Notes: generated by a model not told the origin, from the letters alone. Counted from the stretch's first letter, positions 14,201-22,286 are shown. The stretch: 64,000 nt of DNA from Chamaecrista fasciculata (GCA_003254925.1 QANZ01034830.1:17547-81546), one strand, 5' to 3'. A program made the numbers and translations.

Positions 14201-17200
14201 AAATTTATCTGAGGGATCATCACAGAACCCTCCATTTTGCCACCCAACAGTCGCCGGAAGTCCACCGGAAGAGCCACGCGTCGCCACGCGCTGTTTGACG
14301 TTTCTTTCACAGCCACCGTCGATTTGCAGATCTGCGGATTTCTGAGCCTCGTTTTGCCTCACCGCCACCGGAATCGGACTGCCCACCGTCCCGTCGGCCA
14401 AACCCGAAGTCCGGCCGCCTTCCGCCGCCGCCACGCGCCGGCGACCTTTGTTGGGAGTTCGTTTTTCTGCTGTTTCTGTGTTTTTTTCCTGTTGGCCTAT
14501 TTTCTTCACTTTAGTCCACCTCTTCACTATGGGTGACTCTAAAGTGTTTGAAAATATTTCGCCCTCTCATATTAGTTCAGTAAAATTAGATGGAGCAAGC
14601 ACTTATCTCGCTTGGTCAAGGGCATGTTTGCTATATATCAAGTCTCTAAAGATGGGTGCTTATATTACTAGTGATAAGAAACCTCCTGCTGTTTCAGAGG
14701 ATTCGTATGCTCAATGGGACTCTGAAAATTCTCTTGTCATGACATGCTTGCTCAATACGATGCAACCCCATATTTCCAAACAATATTTGTTGTTGGATAC
14801 TACTAAAAAAATCTGGAGCTCTGCCAAACGCACCTATTCTCAGGAAGGGAATGATGCTCAAGTGTATGAGATCAGAACAAGAATTCATGGTCTGCAACAA
14901 GGAGAGTTGACAGTTACCGAGTACTACTCTGAATTGAGTGGGTTATGGCGAGAGTTAGATTACTATCAAGACTTCAAAGCCGAGTGTTCTAAGGATGTTG
15001 TTACATTTCACAAGATGGTTGAAAAAGAACGAGTTTATGATTTTCTGGCTGGACTGAACCTTGACTTTGATCAGATTCGGATTCAAATTTTGGGGAAGTC
15101 ACCGTTTCCCTCTATTGAAGATGCTTTCTCTTATGTCTTACAGGAAGAAAGTAGACGTAGTGTCATGGTTCATCAAGCACCTATTGAGAAGTCTGGTCTA
15201 GGTGTATCTTATGAGCAACTCAAGTCCACTACTTTCGACCTAGATCACTTGTAGTGTGATTATTGTGGTAAGTCTAGACATACCAAGGACACTTGTTGGA
15301 AATTACATGGAAAGCCCCCAACTAAAAATTGGGGAAATCGTGGAGGGCAGCAAGAGTCTAAGTCTGGAGCAAAGGGGAAACTAGCTGGAACAACAGAAGG
15401 ATTCAATAAAGATGAGATAGAAAAACTCATAAATCTACTAGGATCCCTTGGGAAGCCTTCTGGAAACAGCTCTCTAGCTGTCTCGGGAGTAGGTCTCAAA
15501 GAGGATGATTGGAGCTTCTAGGGAAGGAGCCTTCAAAAAAACAAAAAAAACAAAAAAATCAAAAAACAAAAAAAGAATATTGATGAAATCAACTTTCAGC
15601 CTTCATTGCCATTATATTTATTCGGCCTTCATTGCCGTAGGTCCTTCATTGCCATACGTTGACGTATTGATCTTCGGCCTTCATTGCCATACGTCCTTCA
15701 TTGACGTATTGATCTTCGGCCTTCATTGCCATACGTCCTTAATTGTCGAATTGATCTTCGGCTTTCATTGCCATACGTCCTTAATTGACGTATTGATCTT
15801 CGGCCTTCATTGCCTTCGACCTTCATTGCCATTATCGCCTTCATTGCCTTCGGCCTTCATTGCCGTTATCTTCTTCCAACAACAAAGGAAGCTCAAATCT
15901 CAATCAAGATCCAAGTTGCGAATGGAGCGAATGGAAAATTCCAATTCTCAGCTTGATGGGGAGTGTTGAGAAATCTAGGATTATCTAGAATTATTTTATT
16001 TCCTATTTTATAATTATTTTTTAAGATTAGAAATATCTTATTAGAATTTGATTTATATCTTATCAAATATTATATGAGATATTAGATTAGATATCTTTTG
16101 TTATTATCTTTTCCAAGTAGGATTAGGATTCCTAACTTGATTAGGAAGTTTTTCTCTTATTTAAGCATTGTAACCCTTTTCTCTTATGATGAAATAATAT
16201 TGCGAATATTATTCTCCAAAAATCAACAGTTGCACAAGCCTGACTTCATAACTCCTTACTAGACCAGGATAGGAGAGATTAAAGTCAAGGTGTAGGTGGC
16301 TTTTCTTACTTTTCTAAGCTCCTTGTTATACTATATTATTTGTAATTTTAAGAACCAACCTTTATTGCATTATATATTTTTGCAGCAGAACATTTATTAG
16401 ATTGAATTGATATTCAAATGACATTATCCTGGCATTGAGATACTTTTCTTCTTCTTAGGGATGTTAGTCCGTAGTCCAATATTAAAATGAATGAAATGAA
16501 GTTGAGTAAGTCAATTCATGATGCTTTCTGCCTTTGTGATCTATATACAGCAAATCAGTACCCTGGCTGGTAATCTTACTCCAAGCTATTTTGTCTGGGA
16601 AGTCCTTTTTACAATGGGCATCATAGGACTGGGACTTCTTCTTTTTGCTCTTCTCATTGGAAATATACAGAATTTTCTTCAGGCACTTGGACGAAGGTAG
16701 AACTTAATGCTCTATACATGCAACTCCCCTTGGAGTCTGTGAGCCACAATATATGGAGTGAAAGTACTGTTTGATGAGCAGCACATAACATGATTATACT
16801 TATTCTATGAATTGTCTGGGTGGTAGAAATGATTTCTTTACTTATTTTTTGAGCTTGGTATGATAATTTATTATTAGTATTGTTAGTATTATTATTATTT
16901 TTATTATTATTGTTTTTGTGCAAGTCTAGAAGCATGCATTAATTCATAAGCCTGAAATAGTTGTCTTACAAAAGCAGTTGAAGTTGCTGGGTTTCTCCTA
17001 CATGAACTACTATTTATTGCCCAATTCTCACTGTAGTTGTATTTTAATTCCATGCATGCAGAAAAATGAATTTTCCAAAGTCTGCAGTAACCCTTATTGC
17101 TCTTTTTTTTCCTACTATTGTCCTTGTGAGCAATTAATAAGCACTCTTAACCGTTTTTTATTATTTCAAACTACATTTCAAAACAGCTCTAACACTTTGT

Positions 17201-20200
17201 TTCCCATAGTATCTTCATTGCAATTTGTGGAGCACCAAAAGCTTAAAAACAAACCTGAATCATGTTTGATACATTTCCAACACTCAGTTTCAAACACTTC
17301 AAATTTCACATGCTTGACATGCATGCCTATAAAGTTCAACTACAAGTTTCTTTTATGAACTTACAGCCAACTGCAAGCTTTGTTTAAAACATGGTAAAGT
17401 CCTAAACACATTTTGTTATATTGTGCTTGATATTCTTTCCATCCCTCATGCAGGAAGCTAGAAATGTCACTAAGACGCCGTGATGTTGAGCAATGGATGA
17501 GCCATCGACGCTTACCCGAAGATCTAAGAAGGTATCCAACATTTTTACTATTTTGACATTGAAACTGCTAAAAGATATGAATATTTTGAATACTTGCTGA
17601 CTTATTGAGTTATTTCTTTAGACTAATCTGAATTTATACAAGAGTTCCTATTCTAAACTAGGAAATAAATCAAGTACGCAATAAATACAGTGAATGGCAA
17701 TATACAATTACTCACATAATTAAGCAACAAAATAATAACGATCACAATTAAGGTACTCAACAAGATATTTCTCAGTAAGTTTACTTACACTCCACTCCTT
17801 CCCAAAACTCCGTTTCCTGACAATGAATTGTTAGATGCATGAACAGTTTAGTGTTTCCATAAGAAATGTTATTTTTTCATTTGCCAAGACTCACTTCAGT
17901 CAGTAACTACCAAAAAAGTTAGTACACTATCTAAACAAATTTACTTCCAGCATCTTTATGTATCTTTGGCGAAATATGATCAATCACTACGTTGATTAGT
18001 ATATATATGGTGGTAAGCAAAATAATCAATTAAAGGAATTGAAATTATAGTTGTAAACAACTTGCTAAACCTCTTGTCATTCTGTCATGCAATTAATTTC
18101 CTTTTTTTTTCTGGTCAATTAGATTGTTTCCTGTAGTGCATAGGGCTGATTCACTTTTCTCTTTATTTGTTTACTTTAATTTTTGCAAAATTAAGTTCCC
18201 TTTCTTTTCATCGGCTTTGATACAGTCATTGCACCTGTATGAAGAGCTACTTATTGTTCCTTACTAAATCGTGTTTACTGTTATAATTATTTGTTTTTTG
18301 GTATTACAATCATATGAACTTATGGGTTATATTTTACAGATGATATATAATCCACTCATATAATTGATCTGTAATGTAGGAGAGTTCGAAGTGCTGAACG
18401 GTATAATTGGGCTGCAACAAGAGGGGTAAATGAGGAAACGCTTCTGGAGAATTTGCCAGAAGATCTTCAGAGAGACATTAGACGTCATCTCTTCGTATTT
18501 GTTAAGAAAGTGAGCCCAGGAATATTTGTTTCATTAGCAGCTACAATTCGCATATTATCGTCCTAAATCTTTTTAAACATATTATAGACATAGTTATGTA
18601 GTTCATATGATAGGCAAATGTTTGTCTCTTTGTATCAGATGGCCAAAAAAAAAGTATCCCCTTTGTGATTTCTTTTAATGTTTTGCTTGTGTCAGTTGTG
18701 TTCATATTCTGAGGATCTAAAACATGTGCAGGTTCGATTTTTTGAGTTGATGGATGAACCTATCTTAGATGCCATTTGTGAGAGATTAAGACAGAAAACC
18801 TACATTAAAGGAAGCAAAATTCTGAACCATGGTGGTCTTGTAGAGAAAATGGTGTTTGTTGTGCGTGGAAAATTGAAGAGCATTGGAGAAGACGGGACTA
18901 GGTTTGACTTATCTGAAGGTGATGTTTGTGGCGAAGAACTTCTGACATGGTGTCTTGAGCATTATTCTGTGCACAAAGGTATGTTATGTACCACAATCGT
19001 TGATGAATAAATTTCTTAATTTATTTGACAACAATTATAAAATTCAATCATCTAAAGATGCAATTGCAGTCAATTTTTAAAAGACAATAAATTTCTTAAT
19101 TTATTTGACAATAATTATAAAATTCAATCATCTAAAGATGCAATTGCAGTCAATTTTTAGTCTTTATATATTAACCTAAATTTAACATTAAATATAATTT
19201 ATCAAGGTCAAAGTGCACTTTTTGTCCCATATCTTTTGCTCATGTCCAAATTTTGTCCCATGTTGTAGTTTTGGTCCTATAGTTTTGGGTCAGGTTGCAT
19301 AATTGGTCTCATGTCTTTTGGTCAGGTTGCAGAATTGGTCTCATACCTTTACAAAAGGTTTCACATTGTGGGACTAATGGCGGAACGTTTTGCAAAGATA
19401 TGAGACCCAAGTTTATAACCAAAAAAAAAGACGAGACCAATTTTGCATCTGACCAAAAGATATGGACCAAAAGTGCAACAAAAAAAAAGTTACGAGACCA
19501 AATTGAGACCTGAAAAGAAGATATATGGGACCAAAAGAGCACTTTGGCCATTTATCAATTATTTTATGTCTTGTCAATAAATTTTAGTTAGTATCTTTAA
19601 CTAGAACTAAATTGTAATTGCATATTTGGGGACTAAATTACTATTATATTTTATTATAATTCCTTATTTGCCACTTCACATGAAAAATATAAACCCTTAT
19701 TACAAGTTCCCACATCCCAGAATGAAAGATAGAACACTAGGCGACTTAATGCTGTTGGAAATTAATGATATCCCTTGCAGATGGCAAAAAGGTGAGGATT
19801 CCAGGTCAAAGATTGCTTAGTAACAGAACTGTGTGCTGTTTAACAAATGTGGAGGCATTTTCACTCAGATCTGCAGACCTTGAAGAAGTCACTAGCCTTT
19901 TTGCTAGATTCTTAAGAAATACGCGCGTTCAAGGAGCCATAAGGTGATTGATTATTCCTTTTTAAGATTTCAGCACCATAAACTTTAAACTAAAGTTGAA
20001 GTCACATTTTTGTCATAAGGTCAATTTCCTATACACATGCAGTCATTTAGAATTGAGAAAATCTACTTTTTAATCCTTAAATTTGTCCCAAAAGTTTCAA
20101 TTTAGTTCTCAGATGTTAGAAATATATTTTTTGGTCCTTTAATATTATTATTATTATTTTTTTTACAAACATCAACTATTTAGTCTTAATAGATAATATT

Positions 20201-21027
20201 TCTGTGACTAAATAGTTGACACTTGGAAAATTAAATCGGAGTTCAAAAAGTGTATATCCAATATTTAGGGACTAGATAGTGATTTTAGGACAATTTCAGG
20301 AATAAGAAAATAGATTTTCTCTTTGGAATTTTAGGGCAAATTATAATTTACTTTGTTAGTTCATTCTGTCACTACTTATCCAATGTCCAGAAGTATTATT
20401 TGACAATGTTAATAAAAAGGTCAAACTGTACTTTTGGTCCCATATTTTTTTCTCAAGTCTCAATTTGGTCCCGTATCCTTTTTTGGTTACACTCTTGGTC
20501 CTATATCTTTTGCTCAGGTTGCAAATTAGTCACATATCTTTTGGTCGAGTTACATAATTAGTGTCATATTTTTGCAAAAGATTCTACATTGTGGGACTAA
20601 CCATAGACTTTTTTGTAAAGATATGAGACCAAATCTGCAAGGAAAAAAAAAAGATATGGATCATTTCTGCACCTAACCAAAAGATAAGGGACCAAAAGTG
20701 CAACAAAAAATGATATATGACCAAATTGAAACTTGAGCGAAAGATACGGGATCAAAAGTGCATTTTGGCCTAGTAAAATTAATTACATAAGTGATAAATC
20801 AATAAATAATTGCTGTTGAGTCTGTTTTATTTATAATTTGAACATGATCAAAGTGATTATTAGCTAACATGGTTGGATAATTGTTTTATGATAGGTATGA
20901 TTCTCCCTATTGGAGAAGCCTTGCAGCAACCCGAATTCAGGTTGCATGGAGATACAGAAAGAAACGTCTAAGTCGTGCTGATACCACCCAGTCATCTCAA
21001 TCATTTAAGTGCAGAGTTTCAGTTTAG
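1741..21027 (+). CDS. CNGC20: Cyclic-nucleotide-gated ion channel, CNGC19/CNGC20 type (12 exons, 781 aa)
   Basis: Plant CNGCs are tetrameric plasma-membrane cation channels, usually Ca2+-permeable; Arabidopsis CNGC19/20 act in immunity, wounding and cell-death signalling. Coding exons are 1741-2241, 4073-4264, 4712-4810, 6217-6354, 9842-10090, 12546-12815, 16551-16696, 17454-17531, 18380-18509, 18732-18978, 19781-19943 and 20895-21027. All introns are GT-AG, phase is continuous, and the total is 2346 nt including TAG. In order the protein shows a long N-terminus with a cysteine cluster (CNDPYCTTCPTYV, residues 138-150), S1 (about 208-230), S2-S5, a pore with TLAGN, S6, a C-linker, a cyclic-nucleotide-binding fold with a GEELLTW phosphate-cassette motif, and a C-terminal IQ motif (IQVAWRYRKKRL). 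The cysteine-rich N-terminus and AGN filter favour group IVa (CNGC19/20); the symbol could be 19 or 20. Length is close to the family norm (Arabidopsis CNGC20 is about 764 aa). No break was found, so it is probably functional despite transposon-filled introns. Confidence 0.93.
2620..3577 (-). mobile_element. Truncated Ty1/Copia reverse-transcriptase remnant in CNGC intron 1
   Basis: On the minus strand, broken reading frames give Copia pol motifs in the right order: KKSIGCKWIFTNKF, the catalytic box YVDDI at 2940-2954, LGSLKYFLGKGVAIPKEEI and ISQRRYTLDSLKEVGMLGCK, then a degraded version of the RPD..AVSVVSQFM segment. Stops and frameshifts are frequent, and no LTRs, gag or integrase are visible. 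It lies antisense to the channel and is dead. Confidence 0.8.
3636..3783 (+). repeat. Short direct duplication in intron 1
   Basis: A unit of about 34 bp beginning TTTTTTTTCCGTTGAAAATT and ending in CATAATAG occurs at 3636-3669 and again at 3749-3783. Further CATAATAGG copies lie between. It is local simple-sequence expansion with no coding content. Confidence 0.5.
4073..4264 (+). CDS. CNGC20: CNGC exon 2: pre-S1 and S1 (residues 168-231)
   Basis: The exon opens FHNALYGDAKGWARN and contains the conserved VMNPHTKVVQRWNK stretch before transmembrane segment S1 (ISCLLAIFLDPLFFFLLSVL). The acceptor is CTACAG and the donor GTATAA, phase 0 to phase 0. Confidence 0.92.
4712..4810 (+). CDS. CNGC20: CNGC exon 3: S1-S2 region (residues 232-264)
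   Basis: This 33-codon exon reads DYNCIVINWTMTTTLVLLRT and then MNDILYFLNILLQ, the S2 helix of the voltage-sensor-like domain. It is bounded by ATACAG and GTAGCT. Confidence 0.9.
5290..5990 (-). mobile_element. Collapsed Copia remnant (LTR pieces plus pol tail) in CNGC intron 3
   Basis: On the minus strand the sequence CCCAACTTGAGAGGCAG at 5552-5568 is a typical Copia polypurine tract. It is followed by TGTTAGAGTAAGACT, an LTR start that runs down to about 5290. A diverged copy of the same LTR edge lies at 5940-5990. Only a scrap of internal sequence remains between them, so most of the element has been lost. No usable coding sequence survives. Confidence 0.5.
6217..6354 (+). CDS. CNGC20: CNGC exon 4: S2-S3 linker and S3 (residues 265-310)
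   Basis: It encodes the family hallmark FRLAYVAPESMVVGAGELVD, the HPKKIALHYVQSYFFLDLF segment and the start of S3. Two AGs are possible at the acceptor; the one at 6215-6216 keeps the FRLAYVAPES frame. The donor is GTATGT. Confidence 0.92.
6440..9185 (-). mobile_element. Degenerate Ty1/Copia retrotransposon in CNGC intron 4
   Basis: A minus-strand Copia element nearly fills intron 4. A polypurine tract (GCTTGAGGGGGAG, minus strand) lies at 6482-6496. It adjoins an LTR stub whose first ~38 bp (CTGGAAATCTGCCCATA...) match the probable 5' LTR edge near 9160-9178. The 3' LTR is truncated after that stub. The coding order is protease, integrase, reverse transcriptase, RNase H, which defines Copia. 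Intron 4 sequence outside it (6355-6439 and 9186-9841) shows nothing notable. Confidence 0.75.
6724..8834 (-). pseudogene. Copia polyprotein pseudogene
   Basis: The minus strand encodes, in pieces, the aspartic protease (SWVIDSGATDHMT, about 8733-8753) and integrase (IKRLRSDNWREYFNQYL.. and TPQQNGVAGRK, where active copies have RSDNGTEF and NGVAERK). RT follows with GCKWVFTIKYKSNGTTERYK and the catalytic YVDDI at 7310-7324. The RNase H end is GLSGYCTSVCGNLVTW and ARSSVEAKFRSMA (6724-7104). Stop codons and frameshifts separate the pieces, so it is non-functional. Confidence 0.82.
9842..10090 (+). CDS. CNGC20: CNGC exon 5: S3 end, S4 and S5 (residues 311-393)
   Basis: S4 is RVAVLVQYVPRLFRFLPLL with only a few basic residues, as expected for weakly voltage-dependent CNGCs. 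S5 is NFFINLLTFMLSGHVVGSGW. The acceptor is TTGCAG and the donor GTCAGT. Confidence 0.93.
10091..11860. other. AT-rich part of CNGC intron 5
   Basis: No genes are seen. A TATATATATGTGTGTGTGTG microsatellite lies at about 10622-10646 and a C9 run at 10459-10467. CTAGGGGTGAACAAATCCAATT near 10693 resembles the end of a plant hAT-type MITE, but I could not find a convincing partner terminus. Confidence 0.4.
11938..12163 (+). mobile_element. tRNA-derived SINE-like core, copy 1
   Basis: GGATAGCTCAAGTGGTACAA at 11938-11957 fits the tRNA/SINE A box (TRGCNNARNNGG-like). CTGTTCGATTCCC at about 11993-12005 fits the B box (GWTCRANNC), with spacing larger than in a real tRNA. The copy then has three 16-bp minisatellite units (ATAGACCCGYCGGRGG type, 12047-12095) and the GC-rich unit array. 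Plant SINEs have this box pair; the GC-rich 3' part is unusual. Confidence 0.5.
12167..12347 (+). repeat. SINE-like core, copy 2 (tandem duplicate)
   Basis: This is identical to 11951-12163 over the visible length, except that one instead of three 16-bp minisatellite units is present, a difference of exactly 32 bp. It begins GGTACAAGGAGTGGG, so the A-box part preceding GGTACAAGG is missing and only the B box remains. The near-identity implies a recent tandem duplication. Confidence 0.7.
12546..12815 (+). CDS. CNGC20: CNGC exon 6: extracellular turret and pore helix (residues 394-483)
   Basis: The exon covers the cysteine-containing turret (CLRDACHRSKYIDCVRLIDC) and ends at the pore helix ITRYIYSLFWGFQ. 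The asparagines in NNTNASS could be glycosylated. The acceptor is GGCAG and the donor GTGTGC. Confidence 0.93.
13735..13999 (+). repeat. 5' LTR of the gag-only element
   Basis: 265 bp, TG...CA ends, AT-rich, with CTCTTATTTAAGCATTGTAA as a likely TATA/initiator region near its 3' end. It differs from the 3' copy at four positions. Confidence 0.93.
14000..14011 (+). other. Primer-binding site of the gag-only element
   Basis: TGGTATCAGGTT directly follows the LTR. Its first nine bases match the 3' end complement of initiator tRNA-Met (TGGTATCAGAGC), the usual Copia primer. Confidence 0.8.
14529..15521 (+). CDS. gag: Copia-type gag with an in-frame amber before the zinc knuckle
   Basis: The frame starts MGDSKVFENISPSHISSVKL and contains the UBN2-type Copia gag fold (WDSENSLVMTCLLNTMQPHI, YYSELSGLWRELDYY, YDFLAGLNLDFDQIRIQIL). 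I prefer the ATG at 14529 over an upstream in-frame ATG at 14448, because the latter only adds a GC-rich leader segment. A TAG at 15252-15254 interrupts the frame after DLDHL. The very next codons give CDYCGKSRHTKDTC, an intact CX2CX4HX4C knuckle, and the same frame continues 88 codons to TAG 15519-15521. Either one point mutation (TGG to TAG would fit) has truncated gag, or the amber is read through. Gag packages the element RNA into particles. Confidence 0.8.
15595..15880 (+). repeat. Tandem 42-bp repeat between gag and 3' LTR
   Basis: Three full units start at 15677, 15719 and 15761 (42 bp each, GCCTTCATTGCCATACGTCC followed by a tail ending TTGATCTTCG). Partial units lie before and after. 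Each unit contains ATACGT...ACGTAT, a small inverted repeat. Because 42 is divisible by three, the array is open in one frame, giving a 14-residue repeat (FGLHCHTS-IDVLI type). I regard that as a by-product. GCCTTCATTGC also appears in the leader near 14094. Confidence 0.85.
15964..16228 (+). repeat. 3' LTR of the gag-only element
   Basis: 265 bp, preceded by the polypurine-like tract GCTTGATGGGGAG (15951-15963) and followed by the target duplication GTTGC. Confidence 0.93.
16551..16696 (+). CDS. CNGC20: CNGC exon 7: selectivity filter, S6 and C-linker start (residues 484-532)
   Basis: It begins QISTLAGNLTPSYFVWEVLF. AGN is the filter triplet I associate with group IV plant CNGCs. S6 follows (MGIIGLGLLLFALLIGNI) and then QNFLQALGR. 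It ends in phase 2, with the split Arg codon completed by exon 8. Confidence 0.94.
17454..17531 (+). CDS. CNGC20: CNGC exon 8: C-linker
   Basis: This 78-nt exon encodes KLEMSLRRRDVEQWMSHRRL followed by PEDLRR, the standard plant CNGC C-linker. Both borders split Arg codons (AG|G). Confidence 0.92.
18380..18509 (+). CDS. CNGC20: CNGC exon 9: C-linker (residues 559-601)
   Basis: It reads RVRSAERYNWAATRGVNEET and then LLENLPEDLQRDIRRHLFVF, the C-linker that couples S6 to the ligand-binding domain. It ends KK before GTGAGC, phase 0. Confidence 0.92.
18732..18978 (+). CDS. CNGC20: CNGC exon 10: cyclic-nucleotide-binding domain (residues 602-683)
   Basis: It contains VRFFELMDEPILDAICERL, the beta-roll strands (MVFVVRGKLKSIGEDG) and the phosphate-binding-cassette region GDVCGEELLTWCLEH. 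The donor is GTATGT and phase is 1. Confidence 0.94.
19006..19159 (+). repeat. 80-bp tandem duplication in CNGC intron 10
   Basis: AATAAATTTCTTAATTTATT and the following ~60 bp occur at 19006 and again at 19086 with only a few differences. It begins 27 bp after the exon 10 donor and does not disturb the splice site. Confidence 0.8.
19206..19549. mobile_element. Mutator-like MITE with 9-bp TSD, CNGC intron 10
   Basis: The termini are GGTCAAAGTGCACTTTTTGT and, inverted, GGCCAAAGTGCTCTTTTGGT, giving a 344-bp near-palindrome. A perfect 9-bp direct repeat ATTTATCAA flanks it (19197-19205 and 19550-19558). Long inverted repeats plus 9-bp duplications are the Mutator-superfamily signature. It is non-coding. 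Confidence 0.85.
19781..19943 (+). CDS. CNGC20: CNGC exon 11: end of the nucleotide-binding fold (residues 684-738)
   Basis: It encodes GQRLLSNRTVCCLTNVEAFS and LRSADLEEVTSLFARFLRNT, the last beta strands and the alpha-C helix, where calmodulin binding is known in other plant CNGCs. It ends in a split Arg codon. Confidence 0.92.
20055..20321. mobile_element. Mutator-like MITE, CNGC intron 11 (first)
   Basis: Inverted ends GAGAAAATCTACTTTTTAAT and GAGAAAATCTATTTTCTTAT bound a 267-bp element. The flanks TTTAGAATT (20046-20054) and TTTGGAATT (20322-20330) form a 9-bp duplication with one mismatch. This is a different family from the neighbour at 20419. Confidence 0.75.
20419..20770. mobile_element. 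Mutator-like MITE, CNGC intron 11 (second)
   Basis: Ends GGTCAAACTGTACTTTTGGT and inverted GGCCAAAATGCACTTTTGAT place it in the same family as the intron 10 element at 19206-19549. The flanking 9-mers (TAATAAAAA, TAGTAAAAT) match imperfectly, so this copy is older. Confidence 0.7.
20895..21027 (+). CDS. CNGC20: CNGC exon 12: IQ motif and C-terminus (residues 738-781)
   Basis: The exon reads YDSPYWRSLAATRIQVAWRY and then RKKRLSRADT. The IQ motif is a calmodulin-binding site conserved across the family. It terminates at TAG 21025-21027 after a short tail SQSFKCRVSV. Confidence 0.93.
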
Positions 21028-22003
21028 TATTTTATTATTTAGGTTCACCATGTATGATTTGTAACAATATATATATATGCTGTAAATTAATTAGCTTTCT
21101 GCCACGTGGGACTATGCTTGTTATTTTGTTTAAATATTGGATGGATTGGATAAGTGGAAGTTTTCTCCCAAGCTGGTGTAAAAAGAAAAAAAAAATTGGC
21201 AAAAGTACCTTCCGTTCTCAATGTTTGTTTAGTGCTAATTTTATTCTTCAAATTTTATATTTTGGTAAATTTTGCTATTTGTTTTGACTTTATCTAATGA
21301 ATTAACAACAAACTTTATGTGATTAATGACATATAATATACTATTGTTAAAAAATAAACTTAAATCTTAATTTTGATTAAAAGTCATGAAACTTGTCGTT
21401 AATTTATCGGATAAAGATAAAAAATGATAAAATTTATTGAAATGTGAAATTTTGAAGATGAAATTAACAATTACAGATATTGAGGGTGAAAAATCAAAAT
21501 TTGATGTAATGTTTGAAGATGTAAAATGTAATTTTTAAAAAATTGTTGAAACTAAGTGAATTTAGTCAATTCATCATGTTACAATAAAACAAAATTTTGG
21601 ATAAATTAGGAATTTGATCCCTTGAACTATTTTACAAGGCAAAAATTTAAAAAAGAAAACAATTTATTATATAAGGTATGTAATTATGTATTATATTTTG
21701 TTTGGATTTTTTTTAAGTAAATAATTTTTAAGGACTCGAGAAAAAATAAAAAATAAGATAAGGGATAAATTTGAAAAAGAAAAGTGTGTATAAAAATCAA
21801 GAAAGAAAAATAAAACTTAAATACCTAACTTCATTCTTCAGACCCAAAAAAGGGAACAAAGGCCCAATTAAGAAAAAGAAAAAACAAAGCCCCATCCAAC
21901 ATAAATGAAGGCTGGCAAAGTTCTAGGATCCGACTTGGTGACTCACACATAATGAACAAAAATTGGTGAAGTTATTAATTTGGACACCTTCTCAAAATTT
22001 TGC
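21028..22003 (+). other. 3' flank of the CNGC gene
   Basis: The 3' UTR must begin here, but no single polyadenylation signal stands out. From about 21197 to 21540 there is a weak AT-rich inverted structure that may be an eroded MITE. No other gene is visible. Confidence 0.4.
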
Positions 22004-22019
22004 TCCATTACTTTATTTA

Positions 22020-22221
22020 CTTCTTTCTTTTTTGGTACATAAAAGTTTAGGTGAGTTGGGCCTCGGGGGCTCACCAGGGCAGGCCTCAAGGCTCTATGAG
22101 CGCTTACAGAGGTACTTACAGATCGCCTACCAACAAGGTCCTCACATCGGCAGTGAGATTCGAACTCATGACCTTATGGGTTTTGAGTTGACTCCTTACC
22201 AACTGGGCCAACAAATGTTGG
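22020..22221 (-). mobile_element. tRNA-derived SINE with 16-bp target-site duplication
   Basis: On the minus strand the element begins near CAACATTTGTTGGCCCAGTT, giving an A-box-like GGCCCAGTTGGTAAGGAG. A B box GAGTTCGAATCTCAC follows, and the element ends in an A-rich tail (CCAAAAAAGAAAGAAG). The flanks TCCATTACTTTATTTA at 22004-22019 and 22222-22237 are identical over 16 bp, the hallmark of LINE-driven retroposition. It is 202 bp and non-coding. I cannot assign a named SINE family. Confidence 0.9.
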
Positions 22222-22286
22222 TCCATTACTTTATTTATTAAACGCCTTGTCATGAGCTCATCTATAACAAGGTGTTGATTTTATCT

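Larger units (their letters stand above)
13735..16228 (+). mobile_element. Complete gag-only LTR retrotransposon (TR-GAG-like) in CNGC intron 6
   Basis: The element is bounded by two 265-bp LTRs (TGTTGAGAAATC...AAATCAACA) and a perfect 5-bp target duplication GTTGC (13730-13734 and 16229-16233). It has a primer-binding site, one gag frame and a polypurine tract, but no protease, integrase or RT. Its gag is of Copia type. Such gag-only elements (TR-GAG) have been described in plants and must use enzymes from other elements. The LTRs differ at 4 of 265 sites, so insertion is recent (roughly 0.6 My if 1.3e-8 per site per year applies). It is in the sense orientation relative to the channel. Confidence 0.93.

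Noticed and set aside
15505-15969. 154-codon frame over the 42-bp array as a second protein of the gag-only element
   Set aside because: It starts inside the end of gag, is dominated by the tandem unit and lysine runs, and lacks any domain; kept only as a finding to test.
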